The position numbers were made by a program, and so were the translations under genes. Of a DNA stretch of 64,000 nucleotides, positions 18,968-27,280 are shown piece after piece (positions within the stretch are counted from its first letter, which is position 1; the number at the start of each line of letters is the position of its first letter). The DNA lies in contig RPFO01000015.1 of the NCBI GenBank assembly GCA_009746045.1, positions 2,716,932-2,780,931 on the forward strand. Direction: 5' to 3'. This stretch comes from Mesostigma viride. Lineage: Eukaryota > Streptophyta > Mesostigmatophyceae > Mesostigmatales > Mesostigmataceae. The notes under the pieces were generated by a model. That model worked only from the letters and a program-made list of their open reading frames with translations. It made no database searches and had not been told where the DNA came from.

Positions 18968-20165
18968 ATGAGCTCCAAGAAGACCACCAAGAAACCCAGC
19001 CCAGCTACAAGCTCCATGGCAAGCGACGTCGACTACACTCCTATGCTGAATGTGTGCTCCAAGATGGTGCTGAAATTCGATGGCACAAGCCTACGTGGCT
19101 GGGAGGAGACCAAGACATCTCTTGAGGATTTCTGTTCCTTCTATGAGGTTAAGGACGTCCTGCTGGGCACCAGGCAGGACCGCAAGGCTGACCAAGCTGT
19201 TGGCCTTGTCATCTCAGCTGCACTTGTGGGAGAAGCGAGGCGCATCCTATCGCTTGTGCCAGACCAATCTGGCAGCAAGCTCTACAAGACGCTGAGGGAG
19301 GTCTACGAGCAACAAAAGCTCACCAAGAGTCACCGCATGGACCTCAGGATTCAGCTTCACCGGCTGCAAATGAAGCCTGGGGAGACCATGGGGCAGTGTA
19401 TCCTACGTGGATTGCTGCTGCTGGCGGACTACCGTGCGGTGGGAGGCGTCATGAGCGACCAAGATTTTGCGGCTATTCTCAAGAGCGGCCTGCCTGACCG
19501 ATATCGCCCTGCCCTGATTTCAGCGCACTTCAATCAAAGAGGAGGACAGCTTGGAGGAGGTCAAGGCTGCGCTGCTGGAGGCGGAGGACATGCTGCTGGG
19601 AGGACGGCCTTCTCAAGCCACCAAGGAGGAGCCAGCCCAAGGTCAAGCTTTCCACACTGCCAACAAGGGTGGTGAGAGGAAGCACTGCGCCTACTGCAAC
19701 AGGAGTGGGCATGCGGAGACCCAGTGCTGGCAAAAGAACTCCCAGCTCAAGCCACGAAGCAAGAACCAAGGACGGCGGGGCAACCAGCGCAGGAGGGGCA
19801 ACCAAGCGACCAAGAAGGAGACCTCACCTGGCGGAAGCGTGGCCAACAACACCCAGGAGGCCGCGGAGCTGCCGGAGGGCTTCGTCTTCACCACCATCGC
19901 CGAGTCGGCGCCGTCGCAGGAGGCTGCTGCACTCACGCAGTATAGCCCCAAGCCCCCTGCCTGGGTTCTGGACTCCGCTGCAAGCAGCCACATGTCCCCA
20001 TGCCGCACTGACTTTGTCCCTCACCCCCACCACTAGGAACATCGTCGGATCAGGAGGACGTCTTCGCGCGACGGGAGTGGGCACGATTCGGCTCAAACTG
20101 CCCAACCAGCATGTGCACCTGAATGGTGCGCTCTTCGTGCCCGACCTGCTGATACCCAACCCTTA
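18968..20165 (+). pseudogene. gag: copia-like Gag-protease fragment
   Basis: Start at 18,968 (MSSKKTTKKPSP), eight nt after the primer-binding site. The Gag body is intact to about 19,530, where the frame shifts by one. The next frame carries a CCHC knuckle (CAYCNRSGHAETQC, about 19,690-19,730) and the protease motif WVLDSAASSHMSP (about 19,963-20,000). A second one-base shift and stop come near 20,034; the third frame continues with IVGSGGRLRATGVG to a stop at 20,165. Downstream coding sequence is missing. The minus-strand copy at 20,986-23,150 covers the same region and continues further. Protease DSAAS replaces the usual DSGAS in both copies. Confidence 0.75.
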
Positions 20166-20985
20166 GTTGGAAAAAGTGCTCTAGATGCTACATTCCCCCC
20201 TCACTCAAAGCGGCTGCCCATGGACACATGAATAGGGGCACACAGTCCCACACATATAATACGGCAACACATGCCAACAAAGAAGGTCCTTATGAGCTAA
20301 TAATCCCAAACAGTATAGAGGTAGGGTAACGGCAACAACACGTGCTGTACACGCACGGAGCAACATAAATATGCCATCTCACGAAATAAATGACACCAAC
20401 ATCACGTTTTACGCCAAATAAACGGGGTGAGCAAACAAACATGGCAACAAATGCCGCACAAAGAAGGTACAATACAACCTTCAACACAAGACACAGTGGC
20501 CATAACAGATAAACACGCTTCATAGCAAAGAAAACAGGACGTGCAAAACATTACCGCCACAAAGGCGAACACAGGTAACGATTACTTCGTCACGATTCAC
20601 AAATCAATGCCCGAGAGTAAGTAAACATAACGTCCGACATTACAGGCTATGCCGAAATGCACAGCCGAATTCGACACAAAGGACGTAAGCATTTGCATAC
20701 AAGCAATGCTCTCATCAGCACAAAACAAAATAACACACGCGTCACAGGCACTTGACTCACGAAAACAAGTCATAGACGACGATACAGCGGCGCTTCACTA
20801 CGCCGCAGACCAGTGCCACAAATAGCGTGCAAAAACTCTGGAGATACACTCCAGGTACGTAAAAAACGTCTCGTGGGAACAATACCAAAATGCGTGGGCC
20901 ATTGCCACTGAACGCATGGCAAAATAAACACATAATTGCTGGAAGAACACACAGAAAGAACCAGAAAACGCAGGCTTACGGCGCC
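20166..20985. other. spacer between the two facing copia-like copies
   Basis: AT-richer sequence with many ACACA/CAACA strings; presumably the 3' untranslated part of the minus-strand element. A 77-residue hydrophobic minus-strand frame (20,290-20,523) changes reading frame in the clean duplicate, where two bases are missing (58,668 area), which argues against it being a conserved gene. No LTR or polypurine tract is found, so the 3' end of the minus element is not visible. Confidence 0.35.
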
Positions 20986-22431
20986 TCACAATTTCCAGCA
21001 AACACGACACAAAAGTCGACATACAAGTTCATTTCCCACAGACAAAACATTAGGGCAACCTTGAGGAGTGGGGTCTGTGCATCCTGGGCGACAATTTCCA
21101 AGGGTCGTTGCAGCTAGCGCAGTTGCAAATGCCATGGCCTGGCCGAACACCGTAAACTGAACGCCGTGATATACCTTGGCAGCATTTTGCACCTGAGTTG
21201 ACCGTTGGTGCTTGACAGCACTGTGGCTGACAGGTCGCTGTCCACGTCGTTGTCGGCTCGCTCGAGGCCTCGCGCCAGCACCGGACTTGGCAGTCCAGGA
21301 CTTGAAAAAATTTTGCAGCTCGGTCGATTTCGCCCTCGCGCCACGATTTTGTTCCCCCTCAGTTAGGCTGGCAGCGTTCGAGCGCCGCGCCTTTGGTCTG
21401 GTCGCCGGACTTGGGTTACTAGCACCAGTGTCACCTGGTATGCTGGCGGCGACAACGCGCTCCGCCTGCACTGGGCCGGTCTGGACCGCGGTTTCTGGAA
21501 GTACTTCAGCGTCTGACACGGACTTCGCCATTGTGCTGGAAACTTCTCGAATTGGCGTGAACTCCCACTGGGCCGGCGCAGAGTATAAAAAGCCACGCAG
21601 TGTGCGAGTAATGCCCAGTACGCCGCCCCCGATCCCGCATACACAGGCAAGCATGGCCAGTATGACCGTTAGGCCCACGGCCAGCCACTCCGCCGCATGT
21701 CCCGAGGCACGTGAGATGCTGCGCTCGCTGCTCGCCATTTTCTGCCCTTGACAGGCAGCGTCGACGTGCTTGAAGCTCGTCGCCGAAGATTTCAGCTCTG
21801 GGATGGCGTCCATCGCTGCGTCCGCACCGCGCGCGGGCAAAAAGTAGGCGTTGTTCCTCGTCACGATGCTGCAGGGCCTGCTGTCCAGCACAGCAACCCG
21901 CTTGGCGAGGTCGACGTTGTGGCCATCCTTGACGAGCTGGCCGACAGATAAAAGTCGGGTGCTCAGCTTTGGAACGAGCAGCGCGTTTTGGAGGTGCACC
22001 TCTGCCTCCTGGCCCGGCAGCTTCAGCTTGACAGTCCCGATGGCTGTCGCCTTCAGTTTGCCGCCTGAGCCGGCGATTTTCCTGTTGTGAGGGTGCAGGC
22101 ACACGAAATCCGACGGGCATGGCGTCATGTGACAGCTTGCTGCAGAATCCAGCACCCAGCTGGTCGGCGCCTTCTTTTCATATTGCGTGAGTGCAGCAGT
22201 GTCCGACGGCGATGGCGACTCGGCGATGGTGGCGAAGACGAAGCCGGACGGCAGCTCTGCAGCCTCCTGGGTGATGTGCGCCTCGCTGGCACCTGGTGAG
22301 TGCCCCTTTCTCGCCGCTGATGTCGCGTGGTTCCGACGCGTCGCCTGGTTCTTGCGTTCTTGCTTAAGCTCCGGATGCTTCTCCCATGGCACTGGGCCTC
22401 CACGTGCCCGAGCTTCTTGCAGTGATAGCAC
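20986..22431 (-). CDS. copia-like protease ORF with a transmembrane extension
   Basis: A 481-residue frame. Residues 1-85 continue the Gag linker (AELPSGFVFATIAES); residues 91-103 hold the aspartic protease motif WVLDSAASCHMTP (D95); residues 115-175 match the copia protease/pre-integrase stretch (IAGSGGKLKATAIG, LLSVGQLVKDGHNVDL). Where the integrase zinc finger and core should follow, there is instead a transmembrane segment (about 249-273, WLAVGLTVILAMLACVCG), a Pro/Ala/Arg-rich linker and a second weakly hydrophobic segment near 417-440 before a Cys-rich end. The frame is open and kept in the duplicate at 59,272-60,714 with one residue less. It could be an accessory membrane protein or a captured host segment. 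The first residues overlap the end of the shifted gag frame. Confidence 0.7.
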   Translation of the reverse strand: MLSLQEARARGGPVPWEKHPELKQERKNQATRRNHATSAARKGHSPGASEAHITQEAAELPSGFVFATIAESPSPSDTAALTQYEKKAPTSWVLDSAASCHMTPCPSDFVCLHPHNRKIAGSGGKLKATAIGTVKLKLPGQEAEVHLQNALLVPKLSTRLLSVGQLVKDGHNVDLAKRVAVLDSRPCSIVTRNNAYFLPARGADAAMDAIPELKSSATSFKHVDAACQGQKMASSERSISRASGHAAEWLAVGLTVILAMLACVCGIGGGVLGITRTLRGFLYSAPAQWEFTPIREVSSTMAKSVSDAEVLPETAVQTGPVQAERVVAASIPGDTGASNPSPATRPKARRSNAASLTEGEQNRGARAKSTELQNFFKSWTAKSGAGARPRASRQRRGQRPVSHSAVKHQRSTQVQNAAKVYHGVQFTVFGQAMAFATALAATTLGNCRPGCTDPTPQGCPNVLSVGNELVCRLLCRVCWKL

Positions 22432-23150
22432 CGCTTTCCTCCACCTTTCTTGGTAGTAGTGTGAAAAGCCTGGCCGTCCGATGAGCTCTCCTTCTTTGCT
22501 TCAGCAGAACGCCCTCCCATCAGCATGTCCTCCGCCTCCAGCAGCGCAGCCTTGACCTCCTCCAAGTTGTCCTCCTCCTTGAAATGCACCGATATCAGCG
22601 CAGGGCGATATTTGTCTGGCAGGCCGCTCTTGAGAATGGCTGCGAAGTCTTGGTCACTCATGACTCCCCCCACAGCACGGTACTCCGCCAGCAGCAGCAG
22701 TCCCCTTAGGATATACTGCCCCATGGTCTCCCCTGGCTTCATTTGCAGCCTGTGCAGCTGGACCCTGAGGTCCATCCGGTGGCTCTTGGTGAGCTTTTGC
22801 TGCTCGTAGACCTCCCTCATCATGCAGCGTCTTGTAGAGCTTGCTGCCAGATTGGTCCGGCACGAGCGATAGGATGCGCCTCGCTTCTCCAACAAGTGCA
22901 GCTGAGATGACAAGGCCGACAGCCATGTGAGCCTTGGGGTCCTCCTTGGTGCCAAGCAGAACATCCTTAACCCCGTAGAAGCGACAGAAGCCGCAAGGGA
23001 TGTCTTGGTCTCCTCCCAGCCACGTAAACTTGTGCCATCAAATTTCAGCACCATCTTGGAGCACACATTCAGCATAGGAGTGTAGTCCACCTCGCTTGCC
23101 ATGGAGCTTGTAACTGGGCTGGGTTTCTTGGTGGTCTTCTTGGAGCTCAT
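22125..23150 (-). pseudogene. gag: copia-like Gag, frameshifted
   Basis: ATG at 23,150 (MSSKKTTKKPSP) just downstream of the primer-binding site; the frame is open further upstream to 23,273 but that part is LTR. Compared with the plus-strand copy, the reading frame is lost near 22,995 and regained near 22,820: the correct residues (VGLVISAALVGEARRIL) appear in another frame at 22,654-22,926. The rest matches (QLHRLQMKPGETMGQ, FAAILKSGLPD). A CCHC knuckle (CYHCKKLGHVEAQC) lies near 22,420-22,460, after which a further shift moves the protease to the frame of 20,986-22,431. The last about 260 nt of this frame are shadow. The clean duplicate shares these breaks. Confidence 0.75.
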
Positions 23151-23160
23151 GAACAATCCT

Positions 23161-23169
23161 CCGATACCA
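23161..23169 (-). promoter_or_regulatory. primer-binding site, initiator Met tRNA type
   Basis: TGGTATCGG on the minus strand directly abuts the LTR end (…CCAACA at 23,170) and continues AGGA. It primes reverse transcription in the intact family. Confidence 0.75.
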
Positions 23170-24040
23170 TGTTGGAAAAGGTAGAGGAAACTAATGGGTT
23201 TTACACAATGCCTTGTGCTTGGCCTTGTTACCCTTGCACCTTGCAGGTGATGAAAGACTGAGCTTGAAGACAATGGAAGAGAGACCAGAAAAAGAGTTTT
23301 ATTTCATAGATTTAGAGGTTAGGAAAATAGGTTGAATGGAGGTTCAATAGAGGTTAAATGGAGGTTGAATAGAGGTTAAATGGAGGTGGAATAGAGGTTC
23401 AATGGAGGTATCTGCCCTTAGGGGGCAGTTTCCTTTTATACCTTTTAGGCTAGGAAGGATGACATCAGCAATGACATCATCACAGAAGCTTGTAGAAACA
23501 TCCTAGCTAGCATATTCCTAGCATATTCCCAGAATATTCTCAGTATATTCCAGGAATATTCCTGCCATATTCTTAGAACATTCCTAGAACATTCTGGACA
23601 TGATCCAATGAGCTGGCATAATAGCTAGATGCCAAGTGTCTACATAATAATGTGCCACATAACATGATTAATAAAGTGACACATCTCTTCTCCTTGGAGT
23701 GACAAGTGTCATGCAATGAGTCTACCCACTTGTCATCATGTAAGTCATAACATGTGTCATCATGAGCTTCCAACACTTGTCAGCTCATGGACCAAGCACT
23801 TGTCCACTAGGCCATAGTACCACTTGTCAATCAAATACGTGATGCTACTAGGCTGACTCAGGGTACAAGTCATCCATGTCCAAGTATAGGACTATGGCAC
23901 ATGAATATTGATCAGCTCATTGAGCCCAATCCATCTAGCTCATCATAGCTATCAAATTCCCAGTCCATAAGTAATAAATCCAACAAGAAATAAATCAGGC
24001 TGGGATATATTGTGGCCAGGTGGATATAATATCCCTAACA
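23170..24040 (-). repeat. 5' LTR of minus-strand copia-like element
   Basis: On the minus strand it starts TGTTAGGGATATTATATCC at 24,040 and ends TTTTCCAACA at 23,170 (871 bp). U3 has repeated CACTTGTCA/TGACAAGTG motifs (about 23,630-23,830) and AGGAATATTCCT-type units (about 23,510-23,590). TATAAAAGG lies at about 23,434-23,444. R/U5 carries about six imperfect 14-15-bp units of GGTT(A/G)AATGGA type (23,328-23,412). It lies 16 bp before the gag of the methyltransferase gypsy element, so it probably inserted into that element and removed or separated its 5' LTR. Confidence 0.8.
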
Positions 24041-24056
24041 CAAGGCGCTGTAATGC

Positions 24057-25064
24057 ATGAGTTTTGTCATGAACAACATGCATTTCTTCTTTCACGGCCT
24101 TACGCTGAGGCCTGTGGCTAGGCTGGTGGAGCAATGGAGAGAGGTCTCGCTGTACACGCGTCACACGGACGTGTGGTTCGGCTTCGACGGGCGCGGCCAG
24201 CCCGACTATGACAACATCATGTATGGTGTCGACCCTGCTGAGGAACTGTGGGACCTCCTTCGCCAGGAATACCCGGTGGAGACCATCAAGGCAGAGCGTG
24301 AGTGGCGCAGTTTCAAGATAGCCGAGGGTGAAACCCCGGAGCAATCTTACGAGCGCCTCATGGAGTTCGCCGGCGAAGTGGAGGACTGGTCCGAAAAGCT
24401 GGCGTGTCAGAAATGGCTGCAAGCGCTAGGCTCCAAGGAGATGGAGCTGCCCACGCCGCCCAACGGCCAGCCGTGGCGATTGCGGTCACTGTGCATTGAG
24501 GTCAGGGCCATGATGCGACGACACGCGCAAGGCCGGATCTCGGTAAGCACGGTGGTGGCCGAGCTGCAGGCCAAGGTCGACGCGCTGACCAAGGCCAAGT
24601 CGGGTGAGTCGTCTGCCACAAGACAAGGGCGCCCGCAAGGCGGCCACGGTGCTAGCAGGAACCAAGGGGGGTCTCGCAACGCCTCATCGCATGATGCAAC
24701 CCAGGGTAACGCCGCTGGCGGCAACAAGGACGCTGCCGCCCCGACGCAAGCTGGGGGGGGCACGTCCTCACAGACGGGTAGGACGGATGCGCGCAAATCG
24801 GGCTGCTTCCTGTGCGGTCAGGATGGGCACATCAAACGTGATTGTCCCAAGGCGTGTAAGAAGTCACACCCAGCAACGGTCCGAACCCATCTGGCGGGGC
24901 AGTGCCCAGCGCCGGGGGTGCACTTTGCGGACGTGGAGGACAAGAAGGTGGACGCGGGGGTGGTCATCATTCAGCCGACGGGCGAGGCGGGGGGCGTGAA
25001 AGAGAGGATGGGGGATCGCAGGTTCAATACAGGGACGAGGACTTCTGGCGGCCAGCCGACGTGA
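24057..25064 (+). CDS. gag: gypsy Gag
   Basis: A 335-residue frame. A retrotransposon Gag core lies at about residues 15-165 (LVEQWREVSLYTRHTDVWF; EREWRSFKIAEGETPEQSY; QKWLQALGSKEMELP), then a Gly/Ser/Ala-rich linker and a CCHC knuckle, CFLCGQDGHIKRDC, near 249-262, for RNA packaging. A stop codon lies two codons before the ATG at 24,057. Compared with the duplicate, one G is missing in the run at about 24,989-24,995, so from there this frame is wrong and stops at 25,064; the true continuation is the frame open to 25,861. In the duplicate, Gag plus linker is a single 521-residue ORF. Confidence 0.75.
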   Translation: MSFVMNNMHFFFHGLTLRPVARLVEQWREVSLYTRHTDVWFGFDGRGQPDYDNIMYGVDPAEELWDLLRQEYPVETIKAEREWRSFKIAEGETPEQSYERLMEFAGEVEDWSEKLACQKWLQALGSKEMELPTPPNGQPWRLRSLCIEVRAMMRRHAQGRISVSTVVAELQAKVDALTKAKSGESSATRQGRPQGGHGASRNQGGSRNASSHDATQGNAAGGNKDAAAPTQAGGGTSSQTGRTDARKSGCFLCGQDGHIKRDCPKACKKSHPATVRTHLAGQCPAPGVHFADVEDKKVDAGVVIIQPTGEAGGVKERMGDRRFNTGTRTSGGQPT

Positions 25065-25861
25065 TGGCGTTGGACATCCACGCAGTTGGCGCGGGAGGGA
25101 AGCAAGCACGTGCACCGCCGTCGTTTCAGGTGGGGCAGCCAAGTGAGACTGTGGGGCAGTTGCCTCAGTCCTTTCGCATGGCTCCCGCTCGGACCGGCTC
25201 CACCCTGGAACACGACAATCCTGCTGGGGCAGAGCAGCGGCGCAGGTTGTTGCCATTATACCCTATGCCGTCGGTCGTGGACACGCCTGCATACACTCCC
25301 CGGCAAGTGGTCGAGTGGTTCGGTCAGCGGGCCGTGGAGGTGCTCGGGTCGCATGCGTCAGAGGTACAGCGGTACGCTGACACAATGGACGCCCGTAGGT
25401 TGCACAACGCTGAGACAGCCACATTTGTTGGGCATCGCCCTGCATCGGCTTCGGTAGTCGTGGGTCATGTCGCTCATGGTGTCTTGGACAACGCGCAGCG
25501 GGCGTGCGTAGTGCCTAGGGCACCCACTGTCACCTCATATCCGGATGGTGAGCCAGCAATGGCGTTTCAGGCGCAGGGGCACGGGGAGCCCCTGAGCAAC
25601 GTGGTCTACAGTACTGACCATGAATTGGTCGTGAAACTGGACAGCGGGGCCCAGCCACTCGTCATCAGTGCTCGGCTGGCCCAGTTGCTCAACCTAACCA
25701 GGGAGAATGGCGGGCTGCGGGACAGTCATGTGTCCGTGGCGGGCTGGCAGGGCCTTTGCCATGACTGCGGTCCAGGTAATGGTCATCCTCAACCCGCTCA
25801 GGCCATCCGACATGGCCTGCATCCCTGTGAATGCCCTTGTGACCGAGCAGTCATCGTATGA
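24995..25861 (+). pseudogene. gypsy Gag linker and N-terminal half of protease
   Basis: Continuation of the polyprotein in the frame open from 24,902. It has a linker conserved with the duplicate (QRAVEVLGSHASEVQRYAD) and then the retropepsin catalytic loop LVVKLDSGAQPLVIS, with the aspartate codon at 25,640-25,642. After about 25,745 the retropepsin continues in the next frame (YDVLVGMEVMF, 25,857-25,889), so one indel splits the protease. In this copy the duplicate's extra TTGA at the start of the protease region is absent, which fuses gag linker and protease in one frame. Confidence 0.6.
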
Positions 25862-27248
25862 CGTGCTGGTCGGCATGGAGGTCATGTTTCCCATGCGGCT
25901 CGAGGTACGCATGTGGGAAGGCCGCGCGGTGTACATCGTTGACAGAGACGGTGACGCCATGCGCCAAGCAAGCATCCCGGTGAGCTGCTACAGCTCGGAC
26001 ACTGGGGCAGTGCGTGTCTCGACGGTCAACCGGGTCGAGGCTGGGTTGCGCGACGCGGTGGTGGAGGTACGGATGGGGGAGGTCACGGCAGCTGGGGGGG
26101 CTGTGCGTGATAAGCATCGGCCGTGCATCCCAACAGCGCTGGTGGGACGGGCCTCATTGCAGAGCACGTGGGCGGCGCGACAGCAGCCGCAAGCGCGGCA
26201 GGCCCTTTTGCGTCAGCACGTCACCAACGCGGTGCGGCAGCAACAACTCTCTCATCTCCCGCGGCAATCGCAGTCACAAGTGGCTGTCGCGACAACCGAA
26301 GGTAACTTCTGTGCCGATGTTGTGGCAGAGTCGCGGGTCTTGTCCGAAGGGGTTGTATTGCTAGAATTGTTTGCTGGGATGGGAGGGGGGCTGGCTGGTT
26401 TTCTCGCTGCAGGCGGTACGTGCCACACGTTGATCGCCGTGGAGCCGTCTCCTACAGCTCGGGCAGTGTATAGGCATCACTGTGCCCAGTTGTCTGCCCT
26501 GTATCCATCTCAGTTTCCTCCGTCTGCGTGGACAGATCCATTTGGGGAGTGCCCTCAGGATATCCGTGCTATTGGGGAGGTTCATGTGCGAGGCCTTTTG
26601 AGGCGGCACCAGAGGATAGACCTCGTCCTCGCGGGCTGGGAAATATGTCAAGGGTTGAGTCAGGCCGGCGTAGGACGCGGGCTTGCGGATCCTAGGAGCG
26701 GGTTGTTTTGGGATCTGCTTCGAGTCGTTGGACTCTTGCAGCAGCTGCAGGACCAGCCACTAGCGTATCTTTTTGAGAACGTGGTGGCCGACGACAGCCC
26801 TCACGAGGTAGTGAGGAAGGACTGGGCCCAGATCGTGGACATCTTAGGGGCACCCGTCACGTGCGACAATGCAGGATTGGGCGGGCTCACCCACAGGTAC
26901 CGCGCATTCTGGACCAACCTTGCACTCACCACCACCATCCAGGCAGTGGTAGATGCGATCACACGACAGCACGACGGCATGCCCGCGGAGGTGGCGCTGC
27001 CACCACATTTGGTCACGCAGCGGGTAGACGTCGCCGATCGGCACCCTTACGCGCCCGTCAATCACGTAGGTAAGCCTATGTGCGCTCTTCCCACCTTGGT
27101 TAGTTACCAGGGGTCATCGGCCTACAGGGACCGGGGCAAGGGTTTGGTATGGGACACCGGTACGGGTTTGTTGGTGCAGCCGCCCGCTGAGTTTCGTGAG
27201 GTGAGCATGGGGTTCCATGTGGGGGCGTCCGCCGCTGAGGGGGTTTAG
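25707..27248 (+). CDS. protease end plus cytosine-C5 DNA methyltransferase
   Basis: A 513-residue frame. Residues about 20-65 are the second half of the retropepsin (SSYDVLVGMEVMF). Residues 215-500 are a C5 methyltransferase in the usual motif order: I, LLELFAGMGGGLAGF (218-232, SAM binding); II, VEPSPTARAVYRHH (245-258); IV, LVLAGWEICQGLSQAG (306-321) with catalytic Cys314; VI, FENV (356-359); VIII, HRYRAFWTNL (396-405); and a C-terminal MGF(H)VG-type end (501-506). The PC of motif IV is replaced by IC. Expected role: methylation of element or target DNA, perhaps influencing silencing. It sits between protease and RT in the polyprotein. It ends at TAG 27,246-27,248, with RT in the -1 frame. 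Confidence 0.85.
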   Translation: MAGCGTVMCPWRAGRAFAMTAVQVMVILNPLRPSDMACIPVNALVTEQSSYDVLVGMEVMFPMRLEVRMWEGRAVYIVDRDGDAMRQASIPVSCYSSDTGAVRVSTVNRVEAGLRDAVVEVRMGEVTAAGGAVRDKHRPCIPTALVGRASLQSTWAARQQPQARQALLRQHVTNAVRQQQLSHLPRQSQSQVAVATTEGNFCADVVAESRVLSEGVVLLELFAGMGGGLAGFLAAGGTCHTLIAVEPSPTARAVYRHHCAQLSALYPSQFPPSAWTDPFGECPQDIRAIGEVHVRGLLRRHQRIDLVLAGWEICQGLSQAGVGRGLADPRSGLFWDLLRVVGLLQQLQDQPLAYLFENVVADDSPHEVVRKDWAQIVDILGAPVTCDNAGLGGLTHRYRAFWTNLALTTTIQAVVDAITRQHDGMPAEVALPPHLVTQRVDVADRHPYAPVNHVGKPMCALPTLVSYQGSSAYRDRGKGLVWDTGTGLLVQPPAEFREVSMGFHVGASAAEGV

Positions 27249-27250
27249 AG
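27239..27250 (+). promoter_or_regulatory. possible -1 frameshift window between methyltransferase and RT
   Basis: The methyltransferase frame ends GAG GGG GTT TAG. The RT frame is open from 27,239 (after a TGA at 27,236) onward. A one-base backward slip on the G-run would join the frames. It is not a canonical X XXY YYZ heptamer, and a simple indel mutation explains it as well. Confidence 0.2.
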
Positions 27251-27280
27251 GCCACTAGGTGGTCTCTCGTTGGGCAAGCC

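Noticed and set aside
18170..24040. One single foldback element with 0.8-kb LTR-like arms
   Set aside because: The two outer flanks (ATCCC and CAAGG) do not match as a target duplication, and each arm has its own primer-binding site and gag; two facing copies explain it better.
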